Assembly: GCF_024628805.1 (NCBI RefSeq)
Contig: NZ_CP102382.1
Location: 1,798,001-1,862,000, forward strand
Origin: Paenimyroides aestuarii
Lineage (GTDB): Bacteria > Bacteroidota > Bacteroidia > Flavobacteriales > Flavobacteriaceae
Direction: 5' to 3'
DNA: 64,000 nucleotides
The notes beneath the pieces are model-generated. The model did not search any database. It saw only the letters and a list, made by a program, of their open reading frames with translations, and was not told the origin of the DNA. Positions 54,449-61,967 of the stretch are shown piece after piece. Both the position numbers and the translations under genes were made by a program. Each line of letters begins with the position of its first letter. Position 1 is the first letter of the stretch.

Positions 54449-55150
54449 TCATTGGGTTGTGTTTTTTATTAACAGATCAAAATCTGGTTCTTCAAATTCA
54501 AATTCCTCTTGTTTGTAATTATCACAGCGATTTACTATGAAGGGCAATTTTTTTATTTTGTTTGATTCAGCCATTAAATACCGAAATTGAGAACCGTCAT
54601 TTAAATGTTTTTCAAAAACAGCAATTCCCTTATCTTGATTTAAGAGATATATTTTTATTGTTCTGTTTTGTTGATACATTCCAGTGGTTTTCAACTCAAA
54701 AGTTGATTGATTTATTTTTCTTTGACTGAGAATTTTGTTCGCAACCGGACCTTCGCCCGTTATTTCAAGATAAGTTGAGTCTGTGACTGATGATTGAAAA
54801 AATGTGAAAAAGTCGCACGGATGATAGGCATAGAAATCGTTATTTAAAAACTTAATCTGAATCCATTTGTTTGAAGGAAGTATATTTTTTTGTTTTGTTA
54901 ACGAGATTTTGTTTTTCATTAAATAATCAAGCGACCATTGAAAATGCTGTTTGTCAAACTCATCAAATTCAAAATCGAGAATATAATTATAAAATACGCT
55001 ATTTTTATTTTTTTCGATAAAAACCGATTGCTGGCTTCCGTAGTGAGTGTCTTTTTTAAGGAATAAAGTATCCGCTTTCCGTGATTGACCAGATATATTC
55101 TGAGCAATTAGAAAGTTAAGAACAATACATATACAACACCAATTTTTCAC
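54449..55150 (-). CDS. Secreted protein of unknown function
   Basis: A 233-residue product with a signal peptide (CICIVLNFLIAQNISGQ) and a soluble domain with no motif I recognise. A cysteine-containing segment (YAYHPCDFFTFFQ) and an acidic C-terminal run (YKQEEFEFEEPDFDLL) are notable. It is divergent from the C1q-like operon across 276 bp. Confidence 0.55.
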   Translation of the reverse strand: MKNWCCICIVLNFLIAQNISGQSRKADTLFLKKDTHYGSQQSVFIEKNKNSVFYNYILDFEFDEFDKQHFQWSLDYLMKNKISLTKQKNILPSNKWIQIKFLNNDFYAYHPCDFFTFFQSSVTDSTYLEITGEGPVANKILSQRKINQSTFELKTTGMYQQNRTIKIYLLNQDKGIAVFEKHLNDGSQFRYLMAESNKIKKLPFIVNRCDNYKQEEFEFEEPDFDLLIKNTTQ

Positions 55151-55233
55151 TTTTCAAAATTTTTAAATTCCTTTTTCAAGTACGAGCAATCCAACTAATT
55201 GAGTTATAAAAATATCAAATTTTAATAAGTGTG

Positions 55234-55253
55234 ATGTAGAACTTGTTCTACAT
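55234..55253. promoter_or_regulatory. Perfect 20-bp inverted repeat, candidate operator
   Basis: ATGTAGAAC-TT-GTTCTACAT, a perfect 9-bp inverted repeat in the divergent gap between the 54449-55150 gene and the C1q-like operon. No T run follows, so it looks like a protein-binding site rather than a terminator. Confidence 0.45.
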
Positions 55254-55302
55254 ATAAACAAAATACTATGTTTATTATGCTAGAGTTTACGGTAATAAAG
55301 TT

Positions 55303-55350
55303 TAATTTTGCTTTTGATATATGCTTTTATAATGTTTTAGGGAACATTAT
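55303..55350 (+). promoter_or_regulatory. -7 box and leader hairpin of the C1q-like operon
   Basis: TAATTTTG at 55303-55310 fits the TAnnTTTG box. A hairpin ATAATGTT-TTAGGG-AACATTAT at 55329-55350 lies in what would be a 110-nt untranslated leader before the start at 55427. The -33 element is not clear. Confidence 0.4.
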
Positions 55351-55426
55351 TACCAATTAATATTTAATAGAGCATATAGCAATTGTTCTTTTTGTAAAAA
55401 ATGATACACAAATTAATGAAGTTGTT

Positions 55427-56176
55427 ATGAAATATTATATATCTATAACGCATGTACTACTATATAGTGCTTTATTCAGCAGTTTTTCTGCCTTTTCTCA
55501 ATCGGGAATAGTCACAAAAAATGCAAAGGCCAATCTGCATATAGAGCCTTCGTCTATAACAAACCCCACGGGGCAAGATGGAATTTTGGTACCCAGAGTT
55601 CAAAATTTTCCGGTTACAAACCCCACAAGATTGGGACAGTTGGTTTATTTATCAGGTAATGCCACTTTAAACGACGAGTTTTATTATTGGGATGGATCCA
55701 ATTGGATACCATTTACAAAAGTGCTAAACAGAGATTTAGATGAAACGATATATGCCTTTGACGGACAGGGTTATACAGGAGCTTCTCCCCAGAGAACTAT
55801 AAACTTTTCACGTTTTTTAAAAGCATCTACTGATGGTTTTTCGGTAAATAATAACGAGGTTACAGTGGGTAAAAACGGTTTGTACCTTATTTCTTTTACA
55901 GCAAATACTAAAAAACCATTAGGAGTCAATGAGCAGGCAAATTTCACTTATACAATCTTAGTGAATGGCACGGCAGCCTCAGCAGTTCAAACATCAATTG
56001 CCGCAGAAGAGGTATCGTCAACCAGCGCATCTTTTAGTTTTCTGAAAAGATTAAATGCAGGCGATAAGATCACCGCAAGTGTTAACAAATCAAATGTAGG
56101 GTCAACGGTGACAACCTTAAGCAATTATGAGGCTTTCGGTATTAATAATTTAACCTTGTACTTTATACAAAATTAG
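55427..56176 (+). CDS. Secreted protein with C1q/TNF-like C-terminal domain (1)
   Basis: 249 residues with a signal peptide (YSALFSSFSAFSQ), an N-terminal segment of the kind GIVTKNAKANLHIEPSS followed by GILVPRVQNFP, a FYYWDGSNWIPF strand, and a C-terminal jelly-roll-like domain (GLYLISFTANTKKP, TILVNGTAAS, FSFLKRLNAGDKITASVNKS). This architecture occurs in flavobacterial surface or fibre proteins where the tip is C1q-like. No T9SS C-terminal domain is visible. First of three tandem relatives spaced 4 and 2 bp apart. Confidence 0.7.
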   Translation: MKYYISITHVLLYSALFSSFSAFSQSGIVTKNAKANLHIEPSSITNPTGQDGILVPRVQNFPVTNPTRLGQLVYLSGNATLNDEFYYWDGSNWIPFTKVLNRDLDETIYAFDGQGYTGASPQRTINFSRFLKASTDGFSVNNNEVTVGKNGLYLISFTANTKKPLGVNEQANFTYTILVNGTAASAVQTSIAAEEVSSTSASFSFLKRLNAGDKITASVNKSNVGSTVTTLSNYEAFGINNLTLYFIQN

Positions 56177-56180
56177 TTTT

Positions 56181-56945
56181 ATGAAAAAAGTATATTTCAC
56201 TTCCGCTTTACTTTTGGCTACACTAATTGTAAAAGCACAAACACTTACAGGTGTTGGGACACAAACTCCCAAAGCAGCATTGCATATTGAACCTCAAAAT
56301 GCGGTAACACCAAAATCAAGCGCGGGGTTAGGAATACCGGTTTTAGACCGTTTTCCGGCAATAAACCCAACGAACGATCAAAATGCCATGTTAATATTTC
56401 TGCGAAATACAACCGATTCTAATTTAGAAGGGTTTTATTATTGGGATGCAGCAACCAATAGCTGGGAATATATTGTAGATTTTAAAACCATTGGTTTAGA
56501 CACTTCCAAAACCATTGTAAGCGGAAATGCCTTTACACCTAATAATATCACAGGAACAGGTACAGATTCAAGGTTTATTCCATTAACAATTATTAATAGT
56601 TTAGACCCCAGTTTTTCATTAACAACAAACGGAGGTTTAAAAGTAGGGAAAACAGCAAAATATTATCTCATTTTTACAGGAGGTATTTATAAAACAGCAA
56701 GTAACCAAGCCAGTCAATATACTACAGATATTTTGATCAACGGAACTGTGGGAACTTTAACTTCTGTTGATTCTGCTCCAGGCGGATCTATTGATGGAAG
56801 ATCAGCTACGTTTTATATTGCTGCTATTGTAAATTTAACCAAAGACGATGTGTTAACAATTCGTACAACGCGCGGCAGTACAACAATTCCTAATACCGTT
56901 AGTGTTAATACACCATATACCTTAACAATGATAAATTTAGATTAA
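56181..56945 (+). CDS. Secreted protein with C1q/TNF-like C-terminal domain (2)
   Basis: A 254-residue relative of the preceding gene with the same order: signal peptide (ALLLATLIVKAQ), GVGTQTPKAALHIEPQN, GLGIPVLDRFPAINPTND, GFYYWDAATNSWEYI and a C-terminal beta domain (YYLIFTGGIYKTAS, DILINGTVGTLTS, NLTKDDVLTIRTTRGS). It starts 4 bp after the upstream stop. Likely exported as part of an oligomer with its neighbours, since C1q-like domains form trimers. Confidence 0.7.
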   Translation: MKKVYFTSALLLATLIVKAQTLTGVGTQTPKAALHIEPQNAVTPKSSAGLGIPVLDRFPAINPTNDQNAMLIFLRNTTDSNLEGFYYWDAATNSWEYIVDFKTIGLDTSKTIVSGNAFTPNNITGTGTDSRFIPLTIINSLDPSFSLTTNGGLKVGKTAKYYLIFTGGIYKTASNQASQYTTDILINGTVGTLTSVDSAPGGSIDGRSATFYIAAIVNLTKDDVLTIRTTRGSTTIPNTVSVNTPYTLTMINLD

Positions 56946-56947
56946 GT

Positions 56948-57757
56948 ATGAAAAAAAGCGTTTTAATTTTAATAGCTACAATGTTTGCTCACACAAATTT
57001 ATCTTTTGCTCAAATAGGTATTAATAAAAACACACCCCAAGCCACACTAGACATTGTCGCTGCAAATCAAGCAAATCCATCCAACACATCGGGTATCATT
57101 ATCCCACGAGTAAGTGTTTTAAACACTACCGATACCAAAGAAAAAGGCTTGTTGGTTTTTTTAAATGTTGCAGACAGCACACAAAGAGGTTTTTATTGGT
57201 GGGACGGCGTGCAATGGAACCCGTTTTTATCGCTTAGCAATGTTACAAACAATAAATCGATAACCTATGTTTCTACAAAAAGCACGTTTAAGGAAGGAAA
57301 CATGACAGAAGATGTAGCAACAAACGACAGAACACTTGAATTTGATGAGATAAACACCAACGACACCCCAAGTTTTGAACTAAACGCAGCAGGGGAGTTG
57401 GTAGTAAAAAAGTCAGGGTATTTCCACGTTCAGGCAGCATCATTTATTAGAAAAAACAGCGGAACAACTCAAAATAAAAGAGATCAACTAGATATGAAAA
57501 TCTATGTGAATGGAGTAGATGCTTCGATAGATAATAGTGCAAACTTTAATATAGAAGGCACCAAGGCCTATCCAATTGGTTTTTTTACTATTGCAATCAA
57601 TGCAGCTGGTGTTTTAAAACTTGATGCAAACGATCGATTATCTATGAAAATTATTCGGTCTTACAGAGATGCCCAAGATGACCCTGCAGGACATATCATA
57701 ATTCCTGATCCAAATGCAAAGTCAAACATTACACTAAGGTTTATGGGCGATTTTTAA
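56948..57757 (+). CDS. Secreted protein with C1q/TNF-like C-terminal domain (3)
   Basis: 269 residues with signal peptide (LIATMFAHTNLSFAQ), then IGINKNTPQATLDIVAA, SGIIIPRVSVLN, GFYWWDGVQWNPF and a C-terminal domain (GYFHVQAASFIRKNSG, KIYVNGVDASI, LKLDANDRLSMKIIRSY). The LDAND/LNAGD element before the last strand is common to the three proteins. Last gene of the operon, followed by a terminator. Confidence 0.7.
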   Translation: MKKSVLILIATMFAHTNLSFAQIGINKNTPQATLDIVAANQANPSNTSGIIIPRVSVLNTTDTKEKGLLVFLNVADSTQRGFYWWDGVQWNPFLSLSNVTNNKSITYVSTKSTFKEGNMTEDVATNDRTLEFDEINTNDTPSFELNAAGELVVKKSGYFHVQAASFIRKNSGTTQNKRDQLDMKIYVNGVDASIDNSANFNIEGTKAYPIGFFTIAINAAGVLKLDANDRLSMKIIRSYRDAQDDPAGHIIIPDPNAKSNITLRFMGDF

Positions 57758-57782
57758 AATAATGTGTATTCTAAAAATACTA

Positions 57783-57837
57783 AAAACCACATAGAGTAAA
57801 ACGTAAATAGTTTAAATCTATGTGGTTTTGTTTTTTT
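57783..57837 (+). terminator. Intrinsic terminator of the C1q-like operon
   Basis: Arms AAAACCACATAGA / TCTATGTGGTTTT around a 20-nt loop, followed by GTTTTTTT. It begins 26 bp after the last stop. Confidence 0.85.
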
Positions 57838-57861
57838 AATTTTACGGTATCGAAAGTTTCT

Positions 57862-58863
57862 TTATAAAACAATATTATTCGTCGGAGTAATTGCTGGTGG
57901 AAGATTTTCTTCATCTAACATATCGCGCATATCAATTTCGATGGTACGGCTTATTTGTGTAATGGGAACATCGTTTGCACTGCCTTCAAAAGGGTTCATT
58001 GAACTTTCGCCAACGGTATCTAAGGTAATAAATACCCAAGTTAAAATCATTGAAAAAGGTACGTTTAACCAAACCGAATACCCTTCGATAATAGTATTTG
58101 TGCCTAGTTTGTCAAATTCATTCAGCAAACCAAACGGAACAGACAACACAAACAAAAACAGTAGATAAGTGGTTATAGAACTGAAGTTACGCGGGTACGG
58201 AAAATTCTTAATACGCTCTGCTTTCCCTTGATGATCGGTAAATTTTGTTAGCGATTGTTGCAGTAAATTCCATTGAAAATCGTTAATAGCACCGTCTTTG
58301 TACAATTGCGCCAAATGTTTTGACTGCAAAGCCGAAAGTTGTGTGGCACGGTTTTTCTTTTGTAAGATGTATGAATATTCATCTGCTGACAAAAAAGGTT
58401 TTAACTCGTTTTCAATGTTAGATACTCTTTCGGGTATTGCATAATACTGTAAATATTCTTCATTTGATTTTTCGGTCATATTTTCCCAAGTGCGTGGATC
58501 ACGTAGTTGAAAACGCAGGGCAGTTAACCAAGCAAAGTGTCTGTAAAAAATCGTTTTAACCTCGTTATTGGATCCATTCAAAGCATCTCGAAGCGAATAA
58601 GCAAACGAACGGCTGTCGTTGATAATGGCACCGTAAATTTGTCGGGCTTCCCACAAGCGGGCATAGCTGGCATTGTTTTTAAAACCAACGATAAAAGCCA
58701 CGGCCGTACCTAAAATAGTGATGGGCTGCCAAGGCAACAATATAAAATGAGCGCCTAAAAAATAACACAATGTGGGGATTAGAGAAAGTATAAAAACTTT
58801 GTAAATGGTTCTGCGGGTCCACATAATGAACTCTGTTGGGCTAAATCTTCTTCCTGCGTTCAT
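57862..58863 (-). CDS. Bestrophin family ion channel protein
   Basis: A 333-residue membrane protein of the bestrophin/UPF0187 family. FSPTEFIMWTRRTIYKV and FIVGFKNNASYARLWEARQIYGAIINDSR (two parts), plus LLFLFVLSVPFGLL and the SMNPFEGSANDVPI signature near the C-terminus, are characteristic. Bacterial members form pentameric ion channels. It lies next to a potassium channel gene in the same direction, 49 bp downstream. Confidence 0.9.
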   Translation of the reverse strand: MNAGRRFSPTEFIMWTRRTIYKVFILSLIPTLCYFLGAHFILLPWQPITILGTAVAFIVGFKNNASYARLWEARQIYGAIINDSRSFAYSLRDALNGSNNEVKTIFYRHFAWLTALRFQLRDPRTWENMTEKSNEEYLQYYAIPERVSNIENELKPFLSADEYSYILQKKNRATQLSALQSKHLAQLYKDGAINDFQWNLLQQSLTKFTDHQGKAERIKNFPYPRNFSSITTYLLFLFVLSVPFGLLNEFDKLGTNTIIEGYSVWLNVPFSMILTWVFITLDTVGESSMNPFEGSANDVPITQISRTIEIDMRDMLDEENLPPAITPTNNIVL

Positions 58864-58912
58864 GTTTTTTAATAATTAGGATACTGAAAAGTATTGTTTT
58901 TGAAATGAATGA

Positions 58913-59578
58913 TTAATGGGTGTTTGTTTTACTAGAAAATTTACTAATTATAATTCCCACCAAAACAACCGAATAAAATTGACCAATGATACCAATGAGC
59001 GATGTGATGAGTTTGGTTTGATACGAATTAGGTGTAATATCGCCATATCCTATTGTGGTTAGGGTAATAGAGCAAAAATATACCAAATCTATAAACGTGT
59101 GTGCCGGACTGCTATAGTCAAGACCTTTGAACGAATTTGGATCGGTATATGCAAAAATCTGCAGCATAAATACAAATGCTTCCAACAGCAATAAAAGCCC
59201 GCAAGCCGATGCCGAGATGATATCTGTATTGATATAGCTGGGTTTTGTTAAAAACTTAAAAATCTCAAGAAAAATGAAAAAATAAAAAATTACATAGCAA
59301 ATATTTAAAAGCTTCATAAACCATGTGATTTCCTTAAAAAAGGGGAGCAGCACGGGAAGAGCTATTACCAAGATGGTTAAAACATTTTTTATGAAGTTTT
59401 TTGCTTTGCCTTTTTCAATAAACACACCAATACTTGCCAACCCTAAAAACACCATATTAAGCGGCCATAACACTTCTATATAAAAAGGAATATCTTCTAC
59501 CACAATCCCAATAAAAAGATGTTGAATAAGTGCTGCAAGAAGCAGTTCGTATTTTCGTTTTTGTAAAAATGTTTTCAT
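58913..59578 (-). CDS. Two-pore-domain-like potassium channel subunit
   Basis: 221 residues with about six hydrophobic segments and one pore loop with the selectivity filter TTIGYGDITP (around residues 176-185), flanked by the outer and inner pore helices. There is no RCK domain at the C-terminus, so gating is not by a cytosolic ligand domain within this chain. Probably functions with, or is coregulated with, the bestrophin. Confidence 0.85.
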   Translation of the reverse strand: MKTFLQKRKYELLLAALIQHLFIGIVVEDIPFYIEVLWPLNMVFLGLASIGVFIEKGKAKNFIKNVLTILVIALPVLLPFFKEITWFMKLLNICYVIFYFFIFLEIFKFLTKPSYINTDIISASACGLLLLLEAFVFMLQIFAYTDPNSFKGLDYSSPAHTFIDLVYFCSITLTTIGYGDITPNSYQTKLITSLIGIIGQFYSVVLVGIIISKFSSKTNTH

Positions 59579-59809
59579 TTTTGTTTTTTATCAATAGTGA
59601 TAAAAATAATTTATTTAAGATAAATTAATGCGTTAAATAATAAATTTTAACGGCAGATTAATCGCTATTTGTTTTTTCTGTTGTAAATTTATGGCAGAAC
59701 CTTAATAGATGAAAGTTGCAAATAGTTAAATTTGAATGTTTTCCTATGAGTAACGATAAAAAAAATTTGGAATTGTGATGATACACAATTTGCTATAAAA
59801 GCATACGAA

Positions 59810-60238
59810 TCATCTTTTTTGACCAATATCTAGTCGGTTAAACATTTTATTTTCGTTTTCATGAAAGTGAAAATATACACGAAAAGTTCCCCATTGACCA
59901 GCGTAGAAATTTCCATTAATAAGTTGCCCGTTGTTTTCTATTGTATCAATCGACAAAAATTTTTCTTTGTGATGAAAAGCATTATCAAAAAATGATTGAA
60001 AGTCTAACTTTCTACCGTCATCTGTAAAAACAACATCTTTGGTAAAATAAGAGTAAAAAGCTGTTTTATCATTGTTTTGTAAAGCTTCGATAGCCTTTCT
60101 TACATTTTCATTAGTAATTTTGTTTAAATCCATTATGGTATTGGTTTCTGATTTTAAAATAGGTGTAATATTCTCTTTTTTTTGTGCACACGAAACGATA
60201 GACAAAGTTGCAACAAGTATTGCAAATATATTTTTCAT
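59810..60238 (-). CDS. SnoaL/NTF2-like lipoprotein
   Basis: Residues 1-17 are a lipoprotein signal (ILVATLSIVSC). The rest has the small alpha+beta barrel pattern of the SnoaL-like/NTF2 group (NENVRKAIEALQNNDKTAFYSYFTKDV split in two, DGRKLDFQSFFDN, GQWGTFRVYFHFHE). Many are ketosteroid-isomerase-like; the active site here is not clear. It follows the DoxX-like gene by 1 bp and the SDR gene lies upstream of that, so the three form an operon. Confidence 0.7.
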   Translation of the reverse strand: MKNIFAILVATLSIVSCAQKKENITPILKSETNTIMDLNKITNENVRKAIEALQNNDKTAFYSYFTKDVVFTDDGRKLDFQSFFDNAFHHKEKFLSIDTIENNGQLINGNFYAGQWGTFRVYFHFHENENKMFNRLDIGQKR

Positions 60239-60239
60239 G

Positions 60240-60590
60240 TTAAGTTGATTTTAAAGGATGCTGCAAATAGATAATCAGTAAATTCAATAATAAAAAAGGA
60301 ATTTCAACTGCCACACCTTTTAAATCCTTATTCAATAATTGTAAACAAATAATCATTAAAATGCCAGTAGCCATTATAAAATTGCCCCAAACAAATGTTT
60401 TTGGAAAAAGAATTAAAAGGGCAGCAAGCATTGTAACAACTCCGTTAATCATCACTGCTGTTTTAGAAAAACCAAATCTAGCGAACATATTAAGCATTTC
60501 TGGTTTGCCTGAAAGCATTGCATAACCTTGCTTTAAGCCCATGAAGATAGCACCAAAAATAAATCCGGTGTTTAAAATTTTTAGCAACAT
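60240..60590 (-). CDS. DoxX-like small membrane protein
   Basis: 116 residues from ATG 60590 with four hydrophobic helices (FIFGAIFMGLKQGYAML, VMINGVVTMLAALLILF, GNFIMATGILMIICLQLL, IPFLLLNLLIIYL). The pattern fits small DoxX/DUF-type membrane proteins. The longer frame to 60614 adds only eight residues. Middle gene of the SDR operon. Confidence 0.7.
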   Translation of the reverse strand: MLLKILNTGFIFGAIFMGLKQGYAMLSGKPEMLNMFARFGFSKTAVMINGVVTMLAALLILFPKTFVWGNFIMATGILMIICLQLLNKDLKGVAVEIPFLLLNLLIIYLQHPLKST

Positions 60591-60658
60591 ATTTTTTTCT
60601 AAATAAAAGGGCAAATAACCAAGTTACTTGCCCAGCAAATATAAACTATTTTTTAAAA

Positions 60659-61414
60659 TTAGCGTGTAGTATAACCACCGTTTGCAAAAATGGTTTGCCC
60701 TGTAATCCACCAGCCATCAGTTACCAAAAATTCTACTAAAGGAGCAATGTCTTTAATATCTGTTAAACCGCCCAAAGCCGAAGCAGATTTGTGATAGGCA
60801 ACAGCTTCAGGTGCTTCTTGACCATAGAAAAAAGGTGTGTCCATTGGTCCGGGTGCAACTGCCGAAACCGAAATTCCGCGATGACCAAATTCTTTAGAAG
60901 CCATTCGTGTGAAATGCTCAACAGGAGCTTTAGCACCAGCATAGGTAGAATACAAACCAGTATAGGCTGCCAATAAAGAAGTTAAAATAGTATTGATTTT
61001 ACCATTGTCATTCAAATGTTTACCGGCTTCTTGGATGAAAAAGTATGCCACTTTAGAGTTGATATCAAACATGGTGTCGTAATCAGCTTCGGTAGTATCT
61101 AAAAAAGGTTTTTTAAGCACCATTCCAACAGTATTGATGGCAATGTCAATACCGCCAAATTGCTGTTTAGCTTCAAGGAATAACTTTGATATATTCTCTA
61201 CCTTTGTTAAGTCTGCCTGAAATAAAAATGCTTCTCCGCCGGCGTTCTTAATGTCATTTAAAGTTTGTTCCGCATCGGTTTTTGTACTGTCGCTATTGTA
61301 ATGAATAGCTACTTTTGCACCTTTCGCCGCAAAATTTCGGCTCAATAATCCGCCTAAATTTTTAGCTCCACCAGCAATTAGTACTATTTTTCCGTTTAAA
61401 TCGTTTCGTAACAT
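60659..61414 (-). CDS. SDR family oxidoreductase
   Basis: A 251-residue classical short-chain dehydrogenase. The cofactor-binding turn is IAGGAKNLGG, the NAG-like motif is INTVGM, the catalytic tyrosine-lysine motif is YSTYAGAK, and the serine region is ILTSLLAAY. The substrate cannot be identified. It starts about 75 bp from the divergent... in fact same-strand AraC gene upstream, so the AraC protein is a candidate regulator of this operon. Confidence 0.9.
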   Translation of the reverse strand: MLRNDLNGKIVLIAGGAKNLGGLLSRNFAAKGAKVAIHYNSDSTKTDAEQTLNDIKNAGGEAFLFQADLTKVENISKLFLEAKQQFGGIDIAINTVGMVLKKPFLDTTEADYDTMFDINSKVAYFFIQEAGKHLNDNGKINTILTSLLAAYTGLYSTYAGAKAPVEHFTRMASKEFGHRGISVSAVAPGPMDTPFFYGQEAPEAVAYHKSASALGGLTDIKDIAPLVEFLVTDGWWITGQTIFANGGYTTR

Positions 61415-61488
61415 AATTTTTGTTTTTAATATTTTTACAAAGTTCCGTTACAGAAATGTTTAAATCATGGTGAACTTTTCGGTAGTTT

Positions 61489-61860
61489 TCAAGGAACAGT
61501 TTTTTTTCGGAATTTACCAGGAGTTTCGCCAGTGAATTTTTTAAAAAATTTCGAAAAATTAGAAGGGTCATAAGTAAGCCTTCTTGCCACTTCGGCAATG
61601 GATAAATTTGTTTCTAGGAGCATTTTTTTTGCTACTTCAATGATTTTATGATCATAAAAATAGCAAGGATGTTGACCAAATTTTTTTTGAATTGTGTCAG
61701 ATAAATGTTGGTGAGAAATAGCTAATTCACTAGCAATTTCATTAAGTTCTAAAAATGAAAGTGCTTTTCCAGTCACCACTTCATTAATATGATGATCTAA
61801 GAAATGAAAATAATCAACAGATATTTCATCGCTTCTGCTTAATTGTTTAGATTTCGTCAT
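61489..61860 (-). CDS. AraC-family transcriptional regulator, short
   Basis: 123 residues, essentially a DNA-binding domain only. ASELAISHQHLSDTI and VARRLTYDPSNFSKFFKKFTGETPGKFRK are the two helix-turn-helix units of AraC (second shown in two parts of its consensus). No sensor domain is present. It lies directly upstream of the SDR operon in the same direction and may control it. Confidence 0.82.
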   Translation of the reverse strand: MTKSKQLSRSDEISVDYFHFLDHHINEVVTGKALSFLELNEIASELAISHQHLSDTIQKKFGQHPCYFYDHKIIEVAKKMLLETNLSIAEVARRLTYDPSNFSKFFKKFTGETPGKFRKKTVP

Positions 61861-61967
61861 GCAGCAAAATTAGTGTTTTTATTTATTAATTAATAGTGTT
61901 TTTTTTATTAAAAAAATGTTGATTTTTTTGCATCTCATTGTATATTTGCTGAAATATAAAATAATTT

